A stretch of 64,000 nucleotides of DNA, taken from positions 6,510,001 to 6,574,000 of the forward strand of contig NZ_CP030047.1 in assembly GCF_015291625.1 (NCBI RefSeq). Reading direction: 5' to 3'. The stretch's first letter is position 1. Each line of letters begins with the position of its first letter. Source of the stretch: Bradyrhizobium sp. CCBAU 53421 (lineage in GTDB: Bacteria; Pseudomonadota; Alphaproteobacteria; Rhizobiales; Xanthobacteraceae). Made by a program: the position numbers and the translations under genes. The notes beneath the pieces were generated by a model that was not told where the DNA came from, ran no database searches, and saw only the letters and a program-made list of their open reading frames with translations. Positions 45,772-54,095 of this stretch are shown here, one piece after another.

Positions 45772-46982
45772 GCGCTTTTCACGCTGCGTTGCAGCCGCGA
45801 CGCGGCGATCACCAGCAGTCCGGCGCCGGCGACCGACCAGCAGGCGACCGGCGCCCAGTGCACCAGCGGCGCATAGTCCGGCAGCTTCTGCAGGCCGCCG
45901 GCCACCGCTGCCATCCGCGCGAAGGTCGCGAGCGCCAGCGCCGAGAACACGAGCCCCGTGACCTTGCCCTCCGCGCCGGTCTCCCCGATCGCAAGCGCCG
46001 CGGATACCGCGCTCATCAACATGCAGCCCCAGGCCGCCCCCGCCATGAACTGCGCCACGATCAAGACGTTGAGGCTGCCCGCAATCTCCGCGGCGATGAT
46101 GGCGAAGGCACCGAGCAATCCCGCCGCGCCCATCACGATCAGGCCGCCGCGATGCTTGACGACGATGCTCGCCGGAAACATCGCAATGTTGAAGCCGATC
46201 CAGAACACCGGCATCAGCCATTGCAGCTCATTTGATTTGGCAAAGCGCAAGTAGAACGGGGCGCTGTTGATGTTGAAATGCAGCTGATAGCCGAGCGAGA
46301 GCAGCACCATCGATCCGATCAGGAACATCGGCACCGCGCCGAGACGTTTGGCCGGTGGCGCGAGCCGCTCCGGCTGCACCTCGTCGGCGACCCGGCGCTC
46401 GATCCCTGAGAACGCCAGCGCGGTCAGCAGCAGCACTGCGCCGGACAGCACGAACGGCAGCCGCGCATCATGGTCGCGCAGCACGACGGCGAGATAGGGC
46501 GAGACCGCGCCCGCGATGCCGTAGCCCAGCATCGCCAGCGCCGCGAGGAACGGGACAGACGGTTGCGCGCGATACTTGCCGAGCAATGTCAGCGGCGGCG
46601 CGCGCAACGCCGACGATGTCACGGCCCAGATCACGATCAGCACGATCAGCCAGACCTTTGCGCCCGGCCCGTTGCCGGCGACGTAAGGCAGCGCGACGAA
46701 GGCGACGCAGGAGATCGCGGCGAGGATACCGACAAACACGCCGAGGCGGCCGACCAGGATCGAGACCCTGTCGGCCGCCATGCCCATCGCGGTGTCTGAC
46801 ATCGTGAAGATGGCCTGATCCATCATCAGGATCAGGATGACCGTCGATGGCGCGATGCCGACATCGGCGCACAACTTCGGCAGGTAGATCAGGTAGGTGG
46901 TCCAGCCCAACGTAAACACGAGCTGCAGCACGGCGAGATAGACGCCGGTGCGGTTGACGGCGCGGTCGGCCCTGATGGTCAT
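45768..46982 (-). CDS. Major facilitator superfamily transporter
   Basis: 404 residues with about 12 hydrophobic helices and the loop-2/3-like MGMAADRVSILVGRLGVFVG motif region. No periplasmic domain. Substrate unknown; position at the end of the hpa region makes an aromatic acid possible, but it is on the other strand and converges on the TPP-enzyme gene. The two stop codons share CTAG at 45768-45771, so neither gene has a separate terminator. The ATG at 46982 lies 26 bases from the AlkB stop and may be read with the genes upstream of it (AlkB, 2OG oxygenase). Confidence 0.85.
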   Translation of the reverse strand: MTIRADRAVNRTGVYLAVLQLVFTLGWTTYLIYLPKLCADVGIAPSTVILILMMDQAIFTMSDTAMGMAADRVSILVGRLGVFVGILAAISCVAFVALPYVAGNGPGAKVWLIVLIVIWAVTSSALRAPPLTLLGKYRAQPSVPFLAALAMLGYGIAGAVSPYLAVVLRDHDARLPFVLSGAVLLLTALAFSGIERRVADEVQPERLAPPAKRLGAVPMFLIGSMVLLSLGYQLHFNINSAPFYLRFAKSNELQWLMPVFWIGFNIAMFPASIVVKHRGGLIVMGAAGLLGAFAIIAAEIAGSLNVLIVAQFMAGAAWGCMLMSAVSAALAIGETGAEGKVTGLVFSALALATFARMAAVAGGLQKLPDYAPLVHWAPVACWSVAGAGLLVIAASRLQRSVKSA

Positions 46983-47008
46983 CCGCCAAGTCTAGACCAC
47001 CCGGCGCT

Positions 47009-47662
47009 TCAGCGCACCTTGCGGAAGGTCAAATTGATGCGCTGGCGGCCGAGCACGCTATGCTCACCCTCAGCGAGCGGTGCGACGCCGTGATAAAATA
47101 ACCGTGACGGCCCGCCCCACACCGCAACATCGCGATGCTCGAGCCGGTAACGGCGCGGCGTATCGCTGCGCTTGAGACCGCCGAACAGGAAGACCGCCGG
47201 CAGCCCGAGCGAGATCGAGACGATCGGTGCGCCGTAATCGAGCTCATCCTTGTCCTGATGCAGCGACAGTTTTGCGCCGGGCACATAGCGGTTGATCAGA
47301 CAGGCCTGCGGCGCGAAGCCGTTGAAGCCGGCAGCGGCCGCGGCGTCGGCGGCGAGCCTGCGCAACACCTCCGGCATTTCAGGCCAAGGCTCTCCCGAGT
47401 CTGGATCGATCGGATCATAGCGATAGCCGCTGGGATCGGAGACCCAGCCGACGCTGCCGCAATTGGTCATCGCGACCGACATGCGATGTCCGCCCGGCGT
47501 GATCAGATGCCGGAACGGCGCCTGCTTGACGATGATGCGCAATGCCGGGATCAGTTCGGCCTCGAACGGCCGGACGAAGCCGCGCAACAGCACCGCGCCG
47601 TCAGCGATCGGCTCGCGCGGCGGCCTTGCATCGCCAATGGTCTCGAACAGATCAGCGGCCAC
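47009..47662 (-). CDS. alkB: DNA oxidative demethylase AlkB
   Basis: 217-residue Fe(II)/2-oxoglutarate dioxygenase that removes methyl groups from 1-methyladenine and 3-methylcytosine. The active site is complete: H135 and D137 in LSLHQDKDE, H191 in LFYHGVAPL, and the 2-oxoglutarate arginines R208 and R214 in RINLTFRKVR. PGGHRMSVAMTNCGSVGW is the substrate-binding lid seen in AlkB. The ATG is 13 bases after the stop of another 2-oxoglutarate oxygenase gene, so the pair is co-transcribed. No ada gene in the window. Confidence 0.95.
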   Translation of the reverse strand: MAADLFETIGDARPPREPIADGAVLLRGFVRPFEAELIPALRIIVKQAPFRHLITPGGHRMSVAMTNCGSVGWVSDPSGYRYDPIDPDSGEPWPEMPEVLRRLAADAAAAAGFNGFAPQACLINRYVPGAKLSLHQDKDELDYGAPIVSISLGLPAVFLFGGLKRSDTPRRYRLEHRDVAVWGGPSRLFYHGVAPLAEGEHSVLGRQRINLTFRKVR

Positions 47663-47675
47663 GCCTCTCTCGCGC

Positions 47676-48419
47676 TCACTTTGCGTCGTGGAAGATCACG
47701 CCAACGGTGTGGCGATGGCCGGATCTGATCCGGCTAACGCCGTGGCGCAGATTGACACGGTACGATCCGCGTGTCCCCTGCACCGGACGGTGATGCACGG
47801 CAAAGGCCACTGCATCGCCCTTCGTGAGCGGCACCACCTCGGGGCGCGACTGCATCCGCGGCCGCTGCTCGGTCAGCACGAACTCGCCGCCGGTGAAATC
47901 GCGCCCCGGCTGCGACAGCAGAATCGCGACCTGGATCGGGAACACGTGCTCGCCATAGAGGTCCTGGTGCAGACAATTGAAGTCGCCCTCGCCATATTTC
48001 AGCAGCAGCGGGGTCGGCCGGGTCTGCCCGGCATCATGGCAGCGCTTCAGGAATGCCGCGTGCGACGGCGGATAGCTGATCTCGATCCCCATCGTCTGGT
48101 TCCAGCGATTGGCGGTCGCGATCAGCCGCGCATACAGCGCCGGCCGCAGCTCCGCGATCAGGTCCGGCAGCGGATAGGAGAAATACTTGTACTCGCCGCG
48201 GCCGAAGCCATGGCGGCCCATCACGACCTTGCTGCGGAACCGGCTGTCGTCGGGGTAAAACGCGGCGATGGCATCGCATTCCTCAGGCGTCAATAAGCCG
48301 TTGAGGACGGCGCATCCCTGCCAGTCGAGGTCGGTCGTGATGTGATCCCAGTCGAGCGCATCGACGCGGGCCGGGATGCCGGTGGCCGGGCGGGTGATGG
48401 TTTTGGCTGTTGCTGTCAT
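47676..48419 (-). CDS. 2-oxoglutarate/Fe(II) oxygenase, prolyl-4-hydroxylase type
   Basis: 247 residues. The metal motif HxD is H151/D153 in NCLHQDLYGEH; a distal His is likely in the RVNLRHGVSR segment (H226), followed by a basic C-terminus GHRHTVGVIFHDAK. The family is annotated as 2OG-Fe(II) oxygenases that often travel with ada/alkB genes in alphaproteobacteria. Direct operon partner of alkB, so a role in alkylation damage or nucleic-acid/protein modification is likely, but no substrate is known to me. The start is ATG 48419; a longer frame to 48875 lies over DUF2848. Confidence 0.85.
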   Translation of the reverse strand: MTATAKTITRPATGIPARVDALDWDHITTDLDWQGCAVLNGLLTPEECDAIAAFYPDDSRFRSKVVMGRHGFGRGEYKYFSYPLPDLIAELRPALYARLIATANRWNQTMGIEISYPPSHAAFLKRCHDAGQTRPTPLLLKYGEGDFNCLHQDLYGEHVFPIQVAILLSQPGRDFTGGEFVLTEQRPRMQSRPEVVPLTKGDAVAFAVHHRPVQGTRGSYRVNLRHGVSRIRSGHRHTVGVIFHDAK

Positions 48420-48500
48420 GGGGCGGAATCTGGCCCATGATCGCGGTTGGCGCCACCCGATTTCCGATCCAGATTTGCCGGGAACGCCACCCCAATTCCG

Positions 48501-48530
48501 CTGTCGTCCCTGCGAAAGCAGGGACGACGA
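48501..48530. repeat. Single palindromic repeat hairpin
   Basis: CTGTCGTCCCTGC GAAA GCAGGGACGAC, one hairpin of the family found as pairs elsewhere in the window. Lies between DUF2848 and the 2OG oxygenase gene. Confidence 0.8.
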
Positions 48531-48541
48531 GCGGCGAGCAA

Positions 48542-49228
48542 TCAGCCCCTGACCGGCATCGTCACCACATCGTAGCCGTGGTCGATCTTCCGTTTCAGCA
48601 CCGGATCTTCCAGCTCGAACTCGAACCGGCTGGCCGGGCGGATGCCGCCCTTGGCCGCGAAGGTGCCGCCGAACATCGCGCAGCCGTCCGGCAGTTCGCC
48701 CTTGTCGAAGCCGCGCGCGATCAGGTCCTTCACCGGCAGCATGTGATCGAGCGTGCCCTCCTGGTAGAGTACGCGCTGGCCACCGATTGTGGCCCAGGAG
48801 CGCAGGATGAGCTGGTCCCAGTGATCGATGACGTCCTCCAGCTCCCAGAGCTCGGATGCCATCGGCTTGTCGCACATCTGCTTCGACACCGTGACGCTGT
48901 AGCCCTCGACCTTACGGTCGGTATGGTCGGAGCCGCAGCCGACGAAGGTGCGGCCCTGCCAGCCGATCAGCACGAACTCGACCTCGCCGCTCGAATCCTC
49001 GCCGCAGACTTCGATGGCGTCGGCAAAGGTGAGCCGGCGCGCCGAGCAGCGGTAATAGATCGGCGTGGTCGCGGGCCGCGCGATGCCGAGCGCTTCGAGC
49101 TCGGCGATGTGCTTGTCGCGGGCAACCGGATCGCGGCCGGTCCAGCCGGCGATCACGGCCTGTTTGATTTCCAGCGTGAGCGGCGTCGCGACGCCCTTGT
49201 CATCGACATTGAAGGTGAGATCAAACAC
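48542..49228 (-). CDS. DUF2848 family protein
   Basis: About 228 residues from the GTG at 49228, which overlaps the amidase stop by 8 bases; an ATG at 49255 is in frame and possible. Conserved-looking stretches: GWTGRDPVARDKHIAELEALGI, YYRCSARRLT, VLIGWQGRTFVGCGSDHTDRKVE and SKQMCDKPMASELWELEDV. The HTDRK pattern and late FAH-like segments suggest a metal-dependent hydrolase related to the FAH fold. It is the end of the amidase-Liv operon, so it probably processes the compound released by the amidase. No characterised function known to me. Confidence 0.8.
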   Translation of the reverse strand: MFDLTFNVDDKGVATPLTLEIKQAVIAGWTGRDPVARDKHIAELEALGIARPATTPIYYRCSARRLTFADAIEVCGEDSSGEVEFVLIGWQGRTFVGCGSDHTDRKVEGYSVTVSKQMCDKPMASELWELEDVIDHWDQLILRSWATIGGQRVLYQEGTLDHMLPVKDLIARGFDKGELPDGCAMFGGTFAAKGGIRPASRFEFELEDPVLKRKIDHGYDVVTMPVRG

Positions 49229-50570
49229 GGATGACGGTCTCCATTCCGGCCGCAAGCTCGAAGATGCGGCGATCCGAACCGCCCGCGGCGGCGAGCATCA
49301 GGCCGACCGGCGCCTCACCCTCGCGATGCGCGGGCAGCGAAATGGCGCAGCCGTCGAGCACGTTGATCAGCGAGGGATTGCGCAGCGCGCGCAAATTCTC
49401 CGTGGCGAACGCCTTGTCATCGGCGAGGCTGGCGATGCTCGGCGGCAGGTTCGCGGTGGTCGGCAGCACCAGCGCGTCGTAGGGCGCGATCCGCGCCTCG
49501 GTCCGGGCGATGAACGACCGTCGCGCATTGATGAGGTCGATATAGTCGGCGGCCAGGAAGCCTTCGCCACGCTGGATCCGTACCGCAACGCGGGGATCGT
49601 AGATGTCGCCCTTGCTCGCCAGCAGGAAGCGGTGCCAGGCGTAGCTCTCGGCCGCTGAGAACCCGCCCTTGGCGTTCATCACGCCGACATCGAGCAGCTC
49701 CGGCACCTCGATCCGCTCGATCAGCGCGCCGGCGCGCGACAGCGAAGCCAGCGCGCGCTCAAAGGTCTTTGCGACCGCGTCGTCGAGGTCGTCGAGCACG
49801 ACGGTGGTCGGCACCGCGAGCCGCATGCCCTTGACCGGACGCGGTGCGAGCGGCGTCACCGGCTCGTCGGCCAGCACCGCATCGAGCACGGCGCAGCAGG
49901 CCACCGAATTCGCCAGCGGGCCGTAGCTGTCCAGGGTGAACGACAGCGGCACGCCGCCGTCGAGCGGAATCCGGCGCTGCGTCGGCTTGTAGCCGACGAT
50001 GCCGTTGAAGGCGGCCGGAATCCGGCAGGAGCCTCCGGTGTCGGTGCCGAGCGCGCCGAATGCCATGCCGTCGGCGATCGAGACCGCCGCGCCCGAGGAC
50101 GAACCGCCGGGCACATGGCCGACGCTGCGGTTCCAGGCGCTCTTCGGCGTGCCGTAATGCGGATTGATGCCGATGCCGGAATAGGCGAATTCGGTCATGT
50201 TGGTGCGGCCGATCACGACGAAGCCGGCGCGCTTGAGCCGGGCCACGGCCGGCGCATCGGCATCCGCCGGCGCGGAATCCTCCAGCGCGCGGGAGCCGGC
50301 GCGGGTCACCTGCCCCTTGATGTCGAACAGATCCTTGATCGAGACCGGAATGCCGGCAAAGGGCGACGGTGCCGCGTTGGCCCTGCGCAGGTGGTCCATG
50401 GCGTCGGCGGCTTCCAGCGCAGCGTCGCGGTCGACGCGGGTGAAGGTGCGCTGGCCCTCGCCCGCCGGATCGGCGATTTTGGCGATGCATTGCTCGACGA
50501 GCTTGCGGGCGGAGGTCGCGCCGCTGGCGAGATCGGCGGCAAGGGAGGCGAGTGTCGGATTTTTCGGCAT
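49221..50570 (-). CDS. Amidase signature family hydrolase
   Basis: 449 residues from the ATG at 50570. The Ser-cisSer-Lys triad is visible: K79 in VSIKDLFD, cis-Ser in GGSSSG (S157/S158) and nucleophile S181 in GTDTGGSCRIPA. Relatives include allophanate, aryl-acid and nicotinamide amidases; the substrate is open. Downstream of a Liv ABC transporter (110-base gap) and coupled to DUF2848 (8-base overlap), which suggests uptake and hydrolysis of an amide. An upstream in-frame start at 50684 overlaps livF and is rejected. Confidence 0.9.
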   Translation of the reverse strand: MPKNPTLASLAADLASGATSARKLVEQCIAKIADPAGEGQRTFTRVDRDAALEAADAMDHLRRANAAPSPFAGIPVSIKDLFDIKGQVTRAGSRALEDSAPADADAPAVARLKRAGFVVIGRTNMTEFAYSGIGINPHYGTPKSAWNRSVGHVPGGSSSGAAVSIADGMAFGALGTDTGGSCRIPAAFNGIVGYKPTQRRIPLDGGVPLSFTLDSYGPLANSVACCAVLDAVLADEPVTPLAPRPVKGMRLAVPTTVVLDDLDDAVAKTFERALASLSRAGALIERIEVPELLDVGVMNAKGGFSAAESYAWHRFLLASKGDIYDPRVAVRIQRGEGFLAADYIDLINARRSFIARTEARIAPYDALVLPTTANLPPSIASLADDKAFATENLRALRNPSLINVLDGCAISLPAHREGEAPVGLMLAAAGGSDRRIFELAAGMETVIRV

Positions 50571-50680
50571 GGCTCTCACTTCAAGGCTTTGCACTTCACG
50601 GCTTGCCGGCTGGCAATTCAAACGGTCTTGCAGCTGATTGTCGCGCGAACCGGCGCCGATTTCCAGATCGGCGCGCGGCA

Positions 50681-51400
50681 TCATTTCAGCCCGAAATAGG
50701 CCCGGTGCAGCTCCTCATTGCCGCTCATCTCGGCAACCGTGCCGGAGAAGCGGATCCGCCCGCCTTCCAGCACGAACACGCGGGTGGCAATCTCGAGGAA
50801 ACCGATGTTCTGCTCGGCGATCAGGAGCGCCAGTCCGCGGCCCTGCAGGCTCGACAGGGCGCGGAGCACCTCCTTGACGAACAGCGGCGACAGCCCGGCT
50901 GAGGGCTCGTCCATCACAAGCAGCTTCGGCTCGGCCGACAGCGCCTTGGCGATGCCGAGCATCTTGCGCTGGCCGCCGGACAGGCTGGAGGCCGGGTCGC
51001 GGCGCTTGTCGCGCAGCACAGGGAACAGGCCGTACAGCTCGTCGACCCGCGCGCCCGGATTGGCATGGCCCAGCGCCTGCGCGCCGACGCGGATGTTCTC
51101 CTCGATCGACAGATCGGGAAACACCGCGAGCTCCGACATGTAGGTCATGCCGCGCTTCATGCGATCCGAGGATCGCATTTTCGTGATGTCCTCGCCACCG
51201 AGCTTGATGTGGCCGCTGCGTGCTTCGATCAGGCCGACCAGCGATTTCAGGAAGGTGGTCTTGCCCGCGCCATTGGCGCCGAGCAACAGCACGGTCTCGC
51301 CGGGGCGGACGTCGAGATCGACGCCCCACAATACCTGCATGGTGCCGTAGCCGGCGTCGACGCCCTTGGCGTCCAGAAGCGATGCTGCATCAGTGGGCAT
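50681..51400 (-). CDS. livF: Branched-chain-type ABC transporter ATP-binding protein LivF
   Basis: 239 residues: Walker A GANGAGKTT, signature LSGGQRKMLGIAKAL, Walker B LLVMDEPSAGLSP, LivF-type EQNIGFLEIA. Overlaps livG by 11 bases (51390-51400), showing a packed operon livH-M-G-F. Confidence 0.92.
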   Translation of the reverse strand: MPTDAASLLDAKGVDAGYGTMQVLWGVDLDVRPGETVLLLGANGAGKTTFLKSLVGLIEARSGHIKLGGEDITKMRSSDRMKRGMTYMSELAVFPDLSIEENIRVGAQALGHANPGARVDELYGLFPVLRDKRRDPASSLSGGQRKMLGIAKALSAEPKLLVMDEPSAGLSPLFVKEVLRALSSLQGRGLALLIAEQNIGFLEIATRVFVLEGGRIRFSGTVAEMSGNEELHRAYFGLK

Positions 51401-52121
51401 GCTCGCCTCCCAAAAACACCTCGATCACCTGCGGCTCGCGCACCGCGGTCGCGAGCGTCCCCTCGAAGATCTCCTTGCCCGCATTGAGCACGATGACGCG
51501 GTCGGTGATCTGCTCGATGAAGCCCATCAGATGCTCGACCACGATGATCGCCATGCCGGTCGCGGCCAGCGCCTTGATGCGGCCGGCGATCCAGTCGAGT
51601 TCGGCCGGGTTGAGGCCGGCGGCGAGCTCGTCGAGTAGCAGCAGCCGCGGCCGCGTCGCGAGCGCGCGGGTCAGATCGAGCATCTTCTGCTGCGCGCTGT
51701 TGAGATCGGCGGCGGGGCGGTCGGCGACCTCCTTCAGCCGGTATTCCTCAAGCAGCTCGGCGATCGACGGCGGCGTGCCGGTCGCGCCGCCATAGGCCAG
51801 CGCCACCTGGATGTTCTCGCGCACCGTGAGCGACAGGAACGGCTTCGGCACCTGGAAGGTGCGGTTGATGCCGCGATGAACGAGCTTGTGCGAGGCGACG
51901 CCGCCCGAGGACGCGCCGTCGAACACCACCTCGCCGCCATCGGGCGCATAGAGCCCGGAGATCACGTTGATCGCCGTGGTCTTGCCGGAGCCGTTGGGGC
52001 CGACGAGGCCGAGGATCTCGCCCGGCACGACGTGAAAGCTCAGGCCGTCGAGCGCGTGGAAGCCACCGAAGCGCTTGACCAGCTTCGAGACCTTGAGGAT
52101 GGAGTTTTGCTCAGGGGACAT
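51390..52121 (-). CDS. livG: Branched-chain-type ABC transporter ATP-binding protein LivG
   Basis: 243 residues: Walker A GPNGSGKTT, the LivG insertion RGINRTFQVPKPFLSLTVRENI, NSAQQKMLDLTRALA in place of a textbook LSGGQ (usual in LivG), Walker B LLLLDELAAGLNP, and VEHLMGFI. Overlaps livM by 11 bases and livF by 11. Confidence 0.92.
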   Translation of the reverse strand: MSPEQNSILKVSKLVKRFGGFHALDGLSFHVVPGEILGLVGPNGSGKTTAINVISGLYAPDGGEVVFDGASSGGVASHKLVHRGINRTFQVPKPFLSLTVRENIQVALAYGGATGTPPSIAELLEEYRLKEVADRPAADLNSAQQKMLDLTRALATRPRLLLLDELAAGLNPAELDWIAGRIKALAATGMAIIVVEHLMGFIEQITDRVIVLNAGKEIFEGTLATAVREPQVIEVFLGGEHAH

Positions 52122-53031
52122 GCCACCCCCTGCGCGTTGCCAGCGATACCAGCCCTGCGGGCAGGAACAGCACCAGACCCATGATCAACAGGCCATAGAT
52201 CAGCTGGAAATATTGCGGCGTGGTGAAGCCGATCAGATTGTAGATGCCGTAGAGAATGAGCACGCCGACGATCGGTCCGGTGATGGTGGCGACGCCACCG
52301 AACAGGGCGAACACGATCGCGAAGATCGAGAACTCGCCGGAGAACACGTTGTCGGGATAGAACACCGAGACGTACCAGGCATAGATGCCGCCGGCGAGGC
52401 CGGCGACCAGGGCCGAGGCGAGCCATGCGATCACCCGCATCTTGATGATGTTGACGCCGGCCATCGAGGCCGACACCGCATCCTCGCGCACGGCCTGCAG
52501 CGCAAGGCCGAACGGCGAGTTCTTGAGATAGACCACCGCACCGACCGTCAGCGCCATCACGACCACAGCGGCATAATAGGCGTGGGTCGGGTTGAACGTG
52601 CCGGTCAGCGACACGCCATACGGCCCCTTGGTGATGCCCTCCAGCGCCGGGTTGGCGACGAAGTGCAGCACCGCGAGCGAGGCCGCGAGATTGGCGATCG
52701 CGAAATACGCGCCCGACAGCCGCAGCAGCGGCGTCAGCAACAGGCCGAGCGCCACCGCGACGGCGCCGCCGACCAGCACCGCCAGCGGCGCCGGCGTCTG
52801 CAGATGCATCACCATGATGGCGAAGCCATAGGCTCCGGCCCCGAAGAAGCCGACATAGCCGAACGGCAGATAGCCGGTGAAACCATAGATGATGTTCACG
52901 CCCTGCGCGAGGATCAGGAAGATCACGAAGTTGAACAGCAGCAGATGATTTTGATAGACGCCGGGCAGCAGTGCGAACACGACCACCAGCGGCGCCAGGA
53001 TGAACAGCAGGTGCTTCGAGGCATTATGCAA
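52111..53031 (-). CDS. livM: Branched-chain-type ABC transporter permease LivM
   Basis: 306 residues, about nine helices. LivM pattern: NIIYGFTGYLPFGYVGFFGAGAYG and the conserved cytoplasmic loop LQAVREDAVSASMAGVNIIKMRV, with IVFALFGGVATITGPIVGV. Here LivM is separate from LivG, unlike the fused version at 33406-35178. Overlaps livH by 8 bases. Confidence 0.92.
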   Translation of the reverse strand: MHNASKHLLFILAPLVVVFALLPGVYQNHLLLFNFVIFLILAQGVNIIYGFTGYLPFGYVGFFGAGAYGFAIMVMHLQTPAPLAVLVGGAVAVALGLLLTPLLRLSGAYFAIANLAASLAVLHFVANPALEGITKGPYGVSLTGTFNPTHAYYAAVVVMALTVGAVVYLKNSPFGLALQAVREDAVSASMAGVNIIKMRVIAWLASALVAGLAGGIYAWYVSVFYPDNVFSGEFSIFAIVFALFGGVATITGPIVGVLILYGIYNLIGFTTPQYFQLIYGLLIMGLVLFLPAGLVSLATRRGWHVP

Positions 53032-53947
53032 CGCGCACCCGCCTTCCGAGCAGACCGCTCGGGCGCAACAACAGGATCACGATCAACAACACGTAGGGCA
53101 GCAAATCGGCCCAGGAACTGAGATAGGTCTGCACCAGCATATAGCAGAGACCGTAGACGACGCCGCCGAGCGCGGTGCCGAGCGGATTGCCGAGCGAACC
53201 GAGCACCACGATCGCAAACGACGTCACCGTGGCATCGGCGCCGAACGCCGGCGTCACTGAGCCGAACATGAACGGCGCGAACACGCCGGCGACCGCCGCG
53301 ATGCCGAGACCGATGCCGAACGCCGCCGCCGAGACGCGATCGACATCGATGCCGGTCGCCAAGGCCTCGTCGCGGCGCGACATCACCGCGCGGGTTAAGG
53401 TGCCGAGCCTTGTGTGGTAGAGATAGAGATAGACAAACCCAATCGCGATCAGGCTGGTGATCGCCGCGATCACCCAAGGCGCGGGAAAGCCCTGGCCGAA
53501 GATCTGGATCGGCCCTGCCCCGCCGGCCTTGCCGCCGAACCATTTGACCTTGATGGTCGTGAACACGGTGCCGAGCAGCCGGCTCTGGATCGAGCGCTCG
53601 CTGGTGCCGGCGAAGATCGTGGTGACGGCTTCGATCACCTGCGACAGGCCGAAGAACAGGATGATCGACAGCATTTCCGGGTTGGCCGAGCCTTGCAGCC
53701 GCGGCACCAGCACCCAGTAGAGCAGCGCGCCCGCGAGGACGAACACCACGAAGGCGAGCGGCACCGCGAACAGCGGGTCGATGCCGGCGATACCGACCAC
53801 GCCGAGCGCGATGAAGGCGCCGAGCATCAGGATGTCGCCATGCGCAAGGTTGACGATGCGCATGACGCCGAACACGAGATTGAGACCGATGCCGACCAGG
53901 CTGAAATACAGCCCGAACAGCACGCCGGCAACGAGCGCATAGGTCAT
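53024..53947 (-). CDS. livH: Branched-chain-type ABC transporter permease LivH
   Basis: 307 residues. LivH pattern: FGLYFSLVGIGLNLVFGVMRIVNLAHGDILMLGAF and SFAIVVLGSLGNPLGTALGGVVYG near the end. The ATG at 53947; the 148-base gap to the binding-protein gene contains repeat copy B. Confidence 0.92.
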   Translation of the reverse strand: MTYALVAGVLFGLYFSLVGIGLNLVFGVMRIVNLAHGDILMLGAFIALGVVGIAGIDPLFAVPLAFVVFVLAGALLYWVLVPRLQGSANPEMLSIILFFGLSQVIEAVTTIFAGTSERSIQSRLLGTVFTTIKVKWFGGKAGGAGPIQIFGQGFPAPWVIAAITSLIAIGFVYLYLYHTRLGTLTRAVMSRRDEALATGIDVDRVSAAAFGIGLGIAAVAGVFAPFMFGSVTPAFGADATVTSFAIVVLGSLGNPLGTALGGVVYGLCYMLVQTYLSSWADLLPYVLLIVILLLRPSGLLGRRVRVA

Positions 53948-54017
53948 GCTATCGCCCGCCGCCGATGGTTACGCCCAGAGCTATTTCCGTTCCGATGGAA
54001 TCGGAACGGAGCTCTAG

Positions 54018-54077
54018 GCTTTTGTTCTGACGCGTTTTCTTCACGCGAACCGGTATCCACTTCGCTCGAAAACGCTC
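54018..54077. repeat. Dispersed 60-nt palindromic repeat, copy B
   Basis: 54 of 60 bases match copy A at 6631-6690, in the same orientation. GCGTTTTC/GAAAACGC arms are conserved and the changes fall mainly in the left flank. Lies between the second Liv binding-protein gene and livH. Confidence 0.85.
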
Positions 54078-54095
54078 TTGCCGCACTCACCTGCA

